A stretch of DNA of 64,000 nucleotides from JAXMAR01 sp046350295. GTDB taxonomy: Bacteria > Planctomycetota > Planctomycetia > Gemmatales > Gemmataceae. Both the position numbers and the translations under genes were made by a program. Below, piece by piece: positions 1 to 8,749 of this stretch. Position 1 is the first letter of the stretch; each line of letters opens with the position of its first letter. Location: NCBI GenBank assembly GCA_046350295.1, contig JAXMAR010000044.1, positions 1 to 64,000 of the forward strand. The letters run 5' to 3'. The notes below the pieces were generated by a model. That model was not told where the DNA came from and searched no databases. It saw only the letters and a list, made by a program, of their open reading frames with translations.

Positions 1-1
1 A

Positions 2-1153
<1,152 letters not shown>

Positions 1154-1220
1154 CGCTCGACGCTTTCGTTTAGCCTCGGTTCGCAGAACCGGGGCGGACC
1201 GTGGCCCCGAGACAGAAGCG

Positions 1221-2012
1221 ATGATCTTCCCCGGCATGGATCCGTATCTGGAGCATCCACAACTGTGGCCTGGGCTGCATACGCGCATGATCGTTTGCGC
1301 GAGCAACCAACTTCAGGCCCAGATCAAGCCGCGTTACATCGCGGCGATCGAGGAGCGTGTCTATCTGGAGCGGTCCGAGCGCGTGCCTGATATTTGGGTG
1401 CGGAGAGCAAGCCGAACGAGGAAAAACGGTAGGTTGGGAGGGGTTCTGGAAGCGGACGAACCGCTCATCGTTCAGGCGCCCGCACACGAGGCGCATGAGC
1501 GATTTATCGCGATCCTCGATCGCCACTCGGGGCAGAAACTGGTTGCGGTCATCGAACTCGTCAGCCCAACGAACAAGAGGCCTGGGCCGGGGCGGGAGTC
1601 CTATGTGGCGAAGCAGCAGGAGGTATTGCAGAGCGACGCCCATCTGGTCGAAGCCGATCTTCTCCGAACCGGCGACCATGTCTTGGCGGCTCCGGAATGG
1701 GTCGCACGGGAGCGCGCCGGCGACTACGATTACCTCGCGTCAGTCAACCGGGCACATGGCACGCGCGAGGAATTCGAACTCTACCCGCGTTCACTCGACC
1801 AGCGCCTTCCCAAGATCAAGATCCCTCTCGCCGACAAAGATACCGACGCCGTGCTGGATCTACAGGCGGTCCTCGCAACCGCGTATGACGATGGCTCCTA
1901 CGATCTTCGCGTCCGCTACGATCGCCCGTGTCTGCCGTCGCTCTCCAAAGACCAGCAGACGTGGGCCAATCACGTAGTTCACAAGGCGATGGGAAAAAAA
2001 CGACGTAAGTGA
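1221..2012 (+). CDS. DUF4058 family protein
   Basis: This 263-residue soluble protein opens with the family hallmark FPGMDPYLEHPQLWPGLH. It continues with a central VAVIELVSPTNKRPGPGR segment and ends in a basic tail, GKKRRK. DUF4058 proteins occur in cyanobacteria and planctomycetes, often in several copies per genome, and have no established function. I see no catalytic motif or signal peptide. The gene lies between a DUF1553 and a DUF1501 gene that would usually be adjacent, so it looks inserted into that pair. The ATG at 1221 places the conserved motif at the N-terminus, as in relatives; the ribosome binding site is weak. Confidence 0.9.
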   Translation: MIFPGMDPYLEHPQLWPGLHTRMIVCASNQLQAQIKPRYIAAIEERVYLERSERVPDIWVRRASRTRKNGRLGGVLEADEPLIVQAPAHEAHERFIAILDRHSGQKLVAVIELVSPTNKRPGPGRESYVAKQQEVLQSDAHLVEADLLRTGDHVLAAPEWVARERAGDYDYLASVNRAHGTREEFELYPRSLDQRLPKIKIPLADKDTDAVLDLQAVLATAYDDGSYDLRVRYDRPCLPSLSKDQQTWANHVVHKAMGKKRRK

Positions 2013-2062
2013 GTGAATTCGCTAATCCTCACTGACGACAACACGAACCGCGGAGCTTCGCG

Positions 2063-3514
2063 ATGAACTTGACCAACCAACGCCTCCTCAACACCACCCG
2101 CCGCCACTTCCTTCAGGCCGGCTCGCTCGGGCTTGGCGCCCTCGCCCTCGGCCTGCTCGACGGCGGCAAGGCGGTAGCGCAAACGGCGACGCCGGCGAAC
2201 CCGCTGGCGCCGCGCCGGCCGCACTTCGCCCCCAAGGCGAAGAACGTCATCTACCTGCACATGGCCGGGTCGCCGCCGCACCTCGATCTCTTCGATTACA
2301 AGCCGGAGCTGGTCCGCCGCACGGGGCAGGATTGCCCGGCCGAGTTCCTGCGCGGACGGCGCTTCGCCTTCACCAGCGGCACGCCGAAGCTGCTCGGCAC
2401 GCCGCAGCCCTTCGCCCAGTACGGCAAATCGGGCGCCTGGGCTTCGGCGGCGGTCCCCAACATCGCCCGCATGGCCGACGACCTGTGCTTCATCAAGTCG
2501 ATGCACACCGATCAGTTCAACCACGCCCCAGCCGAGCTGATGCTCTTCACCGGCCACAACCAGTTCGGTCGGCCGTCGATGGGCTCCTGGGTCACCTACG
2601 GCCTGGGCTCGGAGAGCGAGAACCTGCCGGGCTTCATCGTGCTCGTCTCCTCCGGCGTCTTCCCCAGCGCGGGGAACAGCGACTGGTCGAACGGCTTCTT
2701 GCCCTCGGTCTACCAGGGGGTGCAATGCCGCAGCCAGGGGGACCCGGTGCTGTTCGTGTCCGACCCGCCGGGGATGAGCCGCGATCTGCGCCGCGCCAGC
2801 CTCGACGCGCTGCGCGACCTCAACGAGCTGCAGGCGGGGGAGCTGGGCCATCCGGAAACGCGAACACGCATCGCCCAGTACGAGCTGTCGTTCCGCATGC
2901 AGGTGGCCGTGCCGGAGGTGATGGACATCGGCCGCGAACCGCAGCGGATCATCGACATGTACGGCGCCACGCCTGGCGGGGCCAGCTTCAACAACAACTG
3001 CCTCCTGGCCCGGCGCCTGATCGAGCAGGGGGTCCGCTTCGTCCAGTTGCACGACTGGGGCTGGGACTTCCACGGCACGGGCGCCGGCGAGGACATCCGC
3101 CAGGGCCTCGTCAACAAGTGCCGGGGCATGGACCAGGCGGTCGCCGCGCTCTTGCGCGACCTCAAGGGCCGCGGCATGCTCGACGAGACGCTGGTGATCT
3201 GGGGCGGCGAGTTCGGCCGCTCGCCGTTCCGCGAAGGCCGCACCGCCGCGAGCGCCAACCTCGGCCGCGATCACCATCCGTTCTCGTTCACGCTTTTCAT
3301 GGCCGGCGGCGGTATCAAACCCGGCATCACCTATGGCAGCTCCGACGAGCTTGGCTTCGACGTCGGGGAGAACGAGGTCACGCCGCACGACCTCCAGGCG
3401 ACGATCCTGCACCTGCTGGGCATGAACCACCTGCGGCTCACCCACCGCTTCCAGGGCCGCGACTACCGGCTGACCGACGTGCATGGCAACGTGGTGGAGG
3501 CTGTGCTGGCGTAA
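2063..3514 (+). CDS. DUF1501 domain-containing protein with Tat-type signal
   Basis: This 483-residue protein has an N-terminal twin-arginine signal (TRRHFLQAGSLGLGALALG, ending near AVAQ at residue 39), so it is probably exported folded. The body matches DUF1501, a sulfatase/alkaline-phosphatase-like fold. Visible blocks are YLHMAGSPPHLDLFDYKPEL, FIKSMHTDQFNHAPAE, MGSWVTYGLGSE, LVIWGGEFGRSPF and GRDHHPFSFTLFMAGGGIK, followed by HDLQATILHLLGM and a terminal GRDYRLTDVHG. The pairing with the upstream DUF1553 gene is typical of planctomycetes. Function is unproven; the fold and the conserved Asp and His residues suggest a metal-dependent hydrolase. Confidence 0.94.
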   Translation: MNLTNQRLLNTTRRHFLQAGSLGLGALALGLLDGGKAVAQTATPANPLAPRRPHFAPKAKNVIYLHMAGSPPHLDLFDYKPELVRRTGQDCPAEFLRGRRFAFTSGTPKLLGTPQPFAQYGKSGAWASAAVPNIARMADDLCFIKSMHTDQFNHAPAELMLFTGHNQFGRPSMGSWVTYGLGSESENLPGFIVLVSSGVFPSAGNSDWSNGFLPSVYQGVQCRSQGDPVLFVSDPPGMSRDLRRASLDALRDLNELQAGELGHPETRTRIAQYELSFRMQVAVPEVMDIGREPQRIIDMYGATPGGASFNNNCLLARRLIEQGVRFVQLHDWGWDFHGTGAGEDIRQGLVNKCRGMDQAVAALLRDLKGRGMLDETLVIWGGEFGRSPFREGRTAASANLGRDHHPFSFTLFMAGGGIKPGITYGSSDELGFDVGENEVTPHDLQATILHLLGMNHLRLTHRFQGRDYRLTDVHGNVVEAVLA

Positions 3515-3540
3515 GAACGAAGCTTGAAGCTCAAAGCCCC

Positions 3541-4224
3541 ATGATCCAGTTCGACGATTACCACAGGACTATCGTCGGTTACCATGGTACCCGTCTCTCG
3601 GTCGCTATCGACATTGTCAATCGCAGAAGGCGATTCAAGTACAGCCGGAACCGGGATGACTGGTTGGGACATGGCGTCTATTTCTGGGAGTACGCGCCTC
3701 AACAGGCGTTCTGGTGGGCCCAACGTCGAGCGCGACGACAGAAGTGGAGCGAGCCGATCGCCATACTCGCCTCGATGATCCGGCTGGGGTTTTGTTTCGA
3801 TCTGCTCGACCCGTACAATGTGAAGTACTTGAAAACGATCCATCAGGAGTTTGTTGAAACGCAGCATGCACTGCAACGTAAGGTTCCTCAGAATGCAAAT
3901 CGCTTCAAGTATTTGGACTGCGCGGTCTTTCAATATGCGTATGCAGCAGTCGAAGGCGTAAGCGGACAGCCGGTTCATTCTGCTCGGGCGGTATACGTTC
4001 CGACTGGGGAGGATCGGCGAGTTTGGACCAGGAGTTGGATTTCGGACAACGCACACATTCAAGTCTGCGTGCGGAACCCGACGTGTATTCTCGGGACGTG
4101 GCTTTACCATCCTCTGGATCTGGAGCAAGCCAATGGCGCAAAAGGACAAGAAGATGCCTCGCAGCGCGTCGAGCCTGAAGATAAGGGCAGCCGTGAAGAA
4201 GCTTCAGGGGATGCCGCTGTCTGA
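3541..4224 (+). CDS. ADP-ribosyltransferase-like protein, candidate toxin
   Basis: This 227-residue protein has no signal peptide. Near the N-terminus it has VGYHGTRL (residues 12-19), then DDWLGHGVYFWE (39-50), and later HIQVCVRNPTCILGTW (172-187). The order YHGT, GxYFWE and a late beta-strand resembles the H-Y-E/Q core of PARP/RNA 2'-phosphotransferase-like ADP-ribosyltransferases; the assignment is inferred from motifs. The last 30 codons overlap a small ORF starting at 4133, an arrangement typical of coupled toxin-antitoxin pairs. Base composition is visibly less GC-rich than the DUF1501 gene upstream, suggesting acquisition by transfer. The ATG at 3541 follows the DUF1501 stop by 26 nt. 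It could also be a host-regulatory enzyme rather than a toxin. Confidence 0.6.
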   Translation: MIQFDDYHRTIVGYHGTRLSVAIDIVNRRRRFKYSRNRDDWLGHGVYFWEYAPQQAFWWAQRRARRQKWSEPIAILASMIRLGFCFDLLDPYNVKYLKTIHQEFVETQHALQRKVPQNANRFKYLDCAVFQYAYAAVEGVSGQPVHSARAVYVPTGEDRRVWTRSWISDNAHIQVCVRNPTCILGTWLYHPLDLEQANGAKGQEDASQRVEPEDKGSREEASGDAAV

Positions 4225-4318
4225 TCGAGTCCAGCTCATGGTACAGGCAGGGCTGATGACACAGGCGGAAGCGGACGCAGCGAAGCTCAAGCTGAGTGAA
4301 GCGGCTACACAACCTTAG
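4133..4318 (+). CDS. small hypothetical protein overlapping the ART-like gene, candidate antitoxin
   Basis: This 61-residue charged, helix-rich protein begins MAQKDKKM and has the segment MPLSDRVQLMVQAGLMTQAE in its second half. A GGAG ribosome binding site (4122-4125) precedes its ATG by 7 nt. The gene overlaps the last 92 nt of the ART-like gene in another frame, implying coupled translation. I recognise no DNA-binding domain. Its size, overlap and position suggest an antitoxin or partner of the ART-like protein; this is inference only. Confidence 0.5.
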   Translation: MAQKDKKMPRSASSLKIRAAVKKLQGMPLSDRVQLMVQAGLMTQAEADAAKLKLSEAATQP

Positions 4319-4347
4319 CGCCCGATGGCATCCTCCCAGACCCCACC

Positions 4348-5475
4348 ATGGCCGACTCCAAGATCTTTTTCCTTGCCGAAAACGCCGCAGGATTGATTCC
4401 TTTCACCGAGTCTCCTTACGACAGCGAGGAGATTCTTCAGGGGCTCCTTGCCCGCTACTACGACCTGCTCCCGGGGGACCAGATCGATCCCGAGAATCCG
4501 CGCCGCTGGTTCTTGGTCTCGCGCGAACTTGGGGTGCCTGGCGAGGAGGGGGGTTCGGGACGCTGGAGCCTCGACCATCTTTTTCTCGATCAAGACGGAA
4601 TACCCACGTTTGTCGAGTGCAAGCGCTCGAATGATACCCGGGCCAGACGGGAAGTCGTAGCCCAAATGTTGGACTACGCAGCAAATGGGCTCGAGTATTG
4701 GAGCGTTGATCAGCTTCGACAGGCCGCGACAGAGACATGCGAACGCCAAGGCAAATCGATTGATCAGGCGATTATGGTGCTCTTGCAGGATAGCGACGAG
4801 GAGGGCGTCGCGGGCTTTTGGGCCTTGGTGGAGAAAAACCTCCGCGAGGGGAAAGTCCGCTTGATTTTCGTGGCGGACGAAACTCCGCGCGAGCTGCGCC
4901 GCCTCGTCGAGTTTCTCAATGAGAAGATGGCGGATGTCGAGGTACTTGCGGTCGAGGTGAAGCACTATGTGGGGCCAGCAGGCAAAGCTCTCGTTCCCAG
5001 AGTGATTGGCCTGACGGAAGCGGCTCGATCGCGCAAGAGCGAAGTCCCCCGGAAACCTATGACGCGCTCCGAATTCCTTGAACGCTGCCCGGAACCTGCG
5101 CGTCTGTTTTTCGGCGACTTCCTCGATCGTGCCGAGAAATCATTCGTTGTCAAATGGGGCTCCAAGACATTCGCCATGCGCGCGTCCTTCGATGGCAAGG
5201 ACGCGACGGTCGCCTATGGGTTTCCTGACGGACGGCTCGAAGTCTTCTTGCGAGATCTTCCCTTGTCACAGAGCCAAAAAGCTGGTTTGCGAAATGCCGT
5301 GTTGGCTGTCAATCTCTTCAAGCCAGCGGGGGAACACACTCTCCGAGCCTTTGTAAGGGATCTTCCGCCTGAGTCCGCGCTCAACGCCGCCGCTGCAACG
5401 TTCGAAGCTATTGCTCGCGCAGTCGGCGCCGTGCGGCCCATAGCCCGACAAGCAAGCGATGTTACTCCGCCTTGA
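4348..5475 (+). CDS. PD-(D/E)XK nuclease-like hypothetical protein
   Basis: This is a 375-residue soluble protein. Residues 72-110 carry a PD-(D/E)XK-like core. Asp76 lies in WSLDHLFLD, Glu90-x-Lys92 in FVECKRS, and the helix REVVAQMLDYAANG carries the Gln and Tyr often seen in NucS- or Holliday-resolvase-like members. The C-terminal half (about 215-365) has no recognised domain. The motif predicts metal-dependent DNA binding or cleavage, though many such proteins of unknown role exist outside restriction systems. It follows the ART-like/small ORF pair by 29 nt on the same strand, so the three may form one accessory or defence cassette. Its 3' end overlaps the convergent gene at 5462 by 14 nt. 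Confidence 0.6.
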   Translation: MADSKIFFLAENAAGLIPFTESPYDSEEILQGLLARYYDLLPGDQIDPENPRRWFLVSRELGVPGEEGGSGRWSLDHLFLDQDGIPTFVECKRSNDTRARREVVAQMLDYAANGLEYWSVDQLRQAATETCERQGKSIDQAIMVLLQDSDEEGVAGFWALVEKNLREGKVRLIFVADETPRELRRLVEFLNEKMADVEVLAVEVKHYVGPAGKALVPRVIGLTEAARSRKSEVPRKPMTRSEFLERCPEPARLFFGDFLDRAEKSFVVKWGSKTFAMRASFDGKDATVAYGFPDGRLEVFLRDLPLSQSQKAGLRNAVLAVNLFKPAGEHTLRAFVRDLPPESALNAAAATFEAIARAVGAVRPIARQASDVTPP

Positions 5476-5983
5476 ACCGCAAATCGCGCGGGCTGAAATC
5501 GTCCCCCTCCGAGCGCTTGTCAAGAGCGAAGAAGCCGACGTGCTGGCGCGTCATGCAGCCGACGACGCGATAGAGCTTGGCGTCGGCCGCGTCGCGCTCG
5601 AGGACGAGGCTGACTCCGGGGTCGCGTTTGCGCGCCTTGTGGTGGTCCTCGATCAGCTTGGCGACGGCCGGGGCGACGGGCGCGATCTTCAGGAAGTCGC
5701 CGAAGCGCGCTTCCCCTTCCTTGTCGTCGTTGTGCGAGGTGTAGTTGACGAAGAACTTGTCGAGCGGCTCCTTCGCCGCGACCAGTTTCTTGTATTCGGT
5801 GTCGACGATGCCGCCGGTGATGATATGGCGCCGCCGGAAGAAGGCGGGGATCGACTCGTCCCGGTCGGAGAGGACGGCGATATCCTTGGCGGGGTTGGTG
5901 AGGGCCTTGGCCGCCGCCTTTTCCTTGTCGCCGGAGGAGGCGGCGGGGATGAGGCAGAGGCAAGCGAGGAGGGAGAGTCTCAT
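5462..5983 (-). CDS. secreted hypothetical protein
   Basis: This is a 173-residue protein. The start at 5983 places a short hydrophobic signal (MRLSLLACLCLIPAASSG) at the N-terminus. The longer open frame upstream has no signal and overlaps the next gene. The body is charged, with FFRRRHIITGGIVDTEYKK and a terminal region rich in Asp and Lys. I recognise no domain. It is the last gene of a minus-strand run (DUF420, ScpB, phosphatase, this gene) and is convergent with the nuclease-like gene. Confidence 0.6.
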   Translation of the reverse strand: MRLSLLACLCLIPAASSGDKEKAAAKALTNPAKDIAVLSDRDESIPAFFRRRHIITGGIVDTEYKKLVAAKEPLDKFFVNYTSHNDDKEGEARFGDFLKIAPVAPAVAKLIEDHHKARKRDPGVSLVLERDAADAKLYRVVGCMTRQHVGFFALDKRSEGDDFSPRDLRFKAE

Positions 5984-6024
5984 GGCGAACTCCGGTATTG
6001 AGCCGCGACAGGGTTGACGACAAT

Positions 6025-6606
6025 TTAGCGAGCGGGCGGCTTGCTCTGGGCTTTCTCCCATTCGAGCAGCAGTTCCATGAAGGCGGGGTTGGGGCGAATC
6101 TCCGGCCTCTTGTCGCGGACGAAGGCGAGGGCCTTGTCGCGCGACCAGCCATGGCGTCGCATCAGGTAGGCGATGGTGACCATCGGGCCGCGGCTCACGC
6201 CTGCCAGGCAATGGACGTAGACGGTGCGGTCGGCGCCGCGCTGGGCTTCGATGAAGGCGACGCGGTCGCGCAGCCAGTCGAGGGACGGAGCCGGCGCGGC
6301 GTCGCGGATCTTTTTCCATTCCTCGACGTCGACCTTGTAGGAGTCGCGGAACTCGCACAGGTTGAGGACGGCTTTCGTCCCCGGCGGCGGCTTGTCGACG
6401 GAGCCACCGACGTAGAGCCCGTCTTCGACGAACGAATAGTTGGGCGGGATCGCGGTGGCGCGGTCGACGAAGTAGTAGACGGCGCCGAGCAGGAGCAGCA
6501 GGACGAGAGCGGCGAGCAGGAACTGGCGAAGAGCGCGGCGGCGGCCGCCCGCGTTTCCGGCGGGGCCGTCACGAACCGGGACTGGTTGCAGTTGATCTTG
6601 CGCCAT
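6025..6606 (-). CDS. membrane-anchored dual-specificity phosphatase
   Basis: This 193-residue protein has one transmembrane helix (about residues 29-46), so the catalytic domain sits beyond a single membrane anchor. The active-site loop VHCLAGVSRG contains the CX5R motif with Cys133 and Arg139. The downstream MVTIAYLMRRHGWS helix is typical of dual-specificity (VHR-like) phosphatases. The preceding EDGLYVGGSVD and LNLCEFRDSY match the start of the DSP fold. It probably removes phosphate from Ser/Thr/Tyr residues or a small phospho-substrate. The start at 6606 fits the length of the DSP domain plus anchor. It lies 19 nt downstream of scpB, in the same transcription direction. Confidence 0.88.
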   Translation of the reverse strand: MAQDQLQPVPVRDGPAGNAGGRRRALRQFLLAALVLLLLLGAVYYFVDRATAIPPNYSFVEDGLYVGGSVDKPPPGTKAVLNLCEFRDSYKVDVEEWKKIRDAAPAPSLDWLRDRVAFIEAQRGADRTVYVHCLAGVSRGPMVTIAYLMRRHGWSRDKALAFVRDKRPEIRPNPAFMELLLEWEKAQSKPPAR

Positions 6607-6625
6607 GGGACGCTCTCTCACGGGC

Positions 6626-7159
6626 TCAGATTTGCCGCAGGTCTTCGGTGCGCGGCAAATCGTCGAGGCTTTGCAGGCCGAAAAGCTCGAGGAAGCGATG
6701 GGTCGTGCCGTACGTCGCTTCGCGCTGGCTGGAGTCGCCGCGCTGGAGGACCTGGACGAGGCCGCGGCGGATGAGCTGGCGCAACAGGTGGCCGGATTCG
6801 GCGCCCCGCAACGAGTCCACCTCGGCCTTGGTCGTCGGCTGGCGATAGGCGACGAGGGCCAGGACATCGACGGCGGCATTGGACAGGCGCGCTTCGCGCA
6901 GGCCGCCGAGCAGCCGGTTCTGCACAGGCTGAAAGCGCGCCGTGAGGGCCATGATGTAGCCGGCGCCCTTGTTCTCCAGATGATACGGCCGATTCTGCCG
7001 GCGGTACTCGCGCTGGATCTCGTCGATGGCGTCCTCGAATTGGTCGGCGGTCAGCCCGCGGACGACGCTCTTGGCGCGGCCATAGGTGAGCGGCGCGCCG
7101 CCGACGAACAGGATCGCCTCCAGGATGCGCGCGATCGGCGGCGGCAAAGAGTCGTCCAT
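6626..7159 (-). CDS. scpB: segregation and condensation protein B
   Basis: This is a 177-residue cytoplasmic protein. It matches ScpB, the winged-helix dimer that works with ScpA and Smc in chromosome condensation. It shows the N-terminal helix IARILEAILFVGGAPLT and the central GAGYIMALTARFQPV. The LSNAAVDVLALVAYRQPTTK segment and the second winged helix, HLLRQLIRRGLVQV, follow. A typical ScpB ends shortly after a phenylalanine-leucine helix (RFLELFGLQSLDDLP), as here. No scpA or smc lies in this window. It sits between DUF420 and the phosphatase gene with short gaps, suggesting one transcript. Confidence 0.92.
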   Translation of the reverse strand: MDDSLPPPIARILEAILFVGGAPLTYGRAKSVVRGLTADQFEDAIDEIQREYRRQNRPYHLENKGAGYIMALTARFQPVQNRLLGGLREARLSNAAVDVLALVAYRQPTTKAEVDSLRGAESGHLLRQLIRRGLVQVLQRGDSSQREATYGTTHRFLELFGLQSLDDLPRTEDLRQI

Positions 7160-7174
7160 TCCGAGCGGATCCGT

Positions 7175-7579
7175 TCAAGGGGCGGTGTGCGGCAGGAAGA
7201 AGACGCCCGTTATGAATGTCCCGGTCCACAGCACCAGGAAAAGGATGCCCAGACCCACGTGTAGCGACCGTTTATGGCGAAAGCCCAGAAGCAGCATGAA
7301 CGGCAACAACACGGCGGACGGAAGCGAGAAGGCCAGGTGCGTCCACAGCGCCTGCGTCGCGTTGTGGCGCTCCAGGAAATCCGTGAAGATGTCTGGGTAC
7401 AGCAGCCGCGCGATCACTTCCAGGCCGAGCAGAGCGGCGAGCGTGAGCAGGACGACGACGACGTTGATCCGGCCGTGCAGCACGTAGCGGCCGCGGGCCA
7501 GCGCCAAGAGCGAGCCGACCAGCAAAAGGGTGACCAGGATCACCGCGATCTTAAGAATCAGAATCAACGTGCCCGCCAT
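7175..7579 (-). CDS. DUF420 family membrane protein
   Basis: This 134-residue integral membrane protein has four hydrophobic helices: residues 4-27, 37-56, 80-98 and 108-128. A conserved central HNATQALWTHLAFSLP segment carries His residues. This matches DUF420, a family frequently found near cytochrome c oxidase assembly genes, although none are in this window. The start at 7579 gives the first helix directly after the N-terminus. It is the first gene of the minus-strand run and is divergent from the EamA transporter at 7734. Confidence 0.82.
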   Translation of the reverse strand: MAGTLILILKIAVILVTLLLVGSLLALARGRYVLHGRINVVVVLLTLAALLGLEVIARLLYPDIFTDFLERHNATQALWTHLAFSLPSAVLLPFMLLLGFRHKRSLHVGLGILFLVLWTGTFITGVFFLPHTAP

Positions 7580-7641
7580 GCCGTTCTCTCTCCTGCTGTC
7601 ATGATAGCGATGCGGCGCGTGTTGACTCGCCTGCGGGCTGC

Positions 7642-7670
7642 CCTCCTGGGGCTTACGCCGCCCGGCTCGC
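7642..7670 (+). repeat. dispersed repeat copy 1
   Basis: This 29-nt segment, core GGGGCTTACGCCGCCCGG, recurs at 11785-11813 with 28 of 29 bases identical. Both copies are intergenic. The core can fold on itself (CCGGG against CCCGG), so it is probably a REP-like element. Confidence 0.6.
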
Positions 7671-7733
7671 ACTTCTCGTTCCCCGGCTCCGCCTGGCGCC
7701 CAGTTTTCATACGATAGACTTGTCCCTCCCCGG

Positions 7734-8708
7734 ATGGAAACCCCCCCCGTGGCCGGCGCTTCCGCCCTTCAACCCTACGTCTGGATGGTGCTCAGCACCT
7801 TCTTCTTCGCCTGCATGGGCGCGCTCACGCACGATGTGGACGGCGTGCTCGATTGGCAGGTCGCGGCCATGGTGCGCAGCGCGATCCCTTTCGCCCTAGC
7901 CCTGGCGTTGGCGCGGGCCGCCGGGGCCCGCCTCGTGGTCGCCCGGCCCAAGGTGCTCTGGCTGCGGAGCGTGGCGGGCAGCATTAGCCTTGTCGCCACT
8001 TTCTGCGCGCTGAGCCGCCTGCCGCCCGCCGATGTCTTCACCGTCACCAATGCGTTCCCAATCTGGGTCGCGCTGCTTTCCTGGCCCGTGAATGGTTCGA
8101 TCCCCGGCGCCCCCGTCTGGGTCGCCGCGTTGAGCGCCTGCGCCGGCGTCTGCGTCATCAACCAATGGAACCCGGCCCAGGACAACGGGGCGATCTGGCT
8201 GGCCGTCGGCGCTTCGCTGAGCACGGCCGTGGCGATGATGGGCCTCAACCGCCTGCGCGACATCGATAGCCGCGCTATCGTCGCCCATTTCTCCGCGGTC
8301 TCGTTCTGTTTCGCGGTCGCCGCCTATTTCTTCTTCGACCACGCCCCCACCGCCCGCCGTCTGGAGATCCCGCTCGTGGCCGAGCTCGCCGGCATCGGCA
8401 TCACCGCGACCATCGGCCAGATCCTCCTCACCAAGGCCTTCACCCATGGGGACGCCGCAAAGATCTCCGTGCTTGGGCCGATGCAGGTGGTCTGGACGTT
8501 GTTGCTCGAGGTGTCCGTCCTTGGCCACGAATTGCATCTCTATCACCTGGTCGGCATTCCGCTGGTCCTGGCGCCGACCGCGTGGCTGATCTGGCGCGAG
8601 GGACGCGGGGTGATGAAGCCGGCGGAGGAAGACGGGGACGAAGCGCCGGCTCCGGCGCCAAAGGCCACGCCCAAGCCGGCGCCGGAATCCTGCGGCGACA
8701 GCGCGTGA
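7734..8708 (+). CDS. EamA/DMT family transporter
   Basis: This 324-residue protein has about ten hydrophobic helices in two EamA halves (roughly residues 15-145 and 155-285). It begins with YVWMVLSTFFFACMGALTHD and shows the family-typical LRSVAGSISLVATFCALSRL at the end of the first repeat. The second half closes with HLYHLVGIPLVLAPTAWLIW. The drug/metabolite transporter superfamily usually exports amino acids, nucleobases or metabolites; the substrate cannot be predicted. The C-terminal 35 residues are acidic, then Pro/Ala-rich, and cytoplasmic. Confidence 0.87.
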   Translation: METPPVAGASALQPYVWMVLSTFFFACMGALTHDVDGVLDWQVAAMVRSAIPFALALALARAAGARLVVARPKVLWLRSVAGSISLVATFCALSRLPPADVFTVTNAFPIWVALLSWPVNGSIPGAPVWVAALSACAGVCVINQWNPAQDNGAIWLAVGASLSTAVAMMGLNRLRDIDSRAIVAHFSAVSFCFAVAAYFFFDHAPTARRLEIPLVAELAGIGITATIGQILLTKAFTHGDAAKISVLGPMQVVWTLLLEVSVLGHELHLYHLVGIPLVLAPTAWLIWREGRGVMKPAEEDGDEAPAPAPKATPKPAPESCGDSA

Positions 8709-8737
8709 GCGGCGCGGCGGCGCGTCGGCGCCCGCCA

Positions 8738-8743
8738 TATACT
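8738..8743 (+). promoter_or_regulatory. possible -10 box (TATACT)
   Basis: A TATACT hexamer ends 6 nt before the ATG at 8750. If used, transcription would start about at the start codon, giving a leaderless mRNA. No -35 match is evident. Confidence 0.3.
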
Positions 8744-8749
8744 TTGGTT

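Noticed and set aside
1979..3484. 501-residue open frame on the minus strand opposite DUF1501
   Set aside because: It is Arg/Ala/Val-rich with no motif, created by GC-rich codon bias of the plus-strand DUF1501 gene.
2332..3540. Plus-strand frame that joins onto the ART-like gene from upstream
   Set aside because: The part before 3541 overlaps DUF1501 in another frame and is low-complexity Arg/Pro; only the part from ATG 3541 is a real gene.
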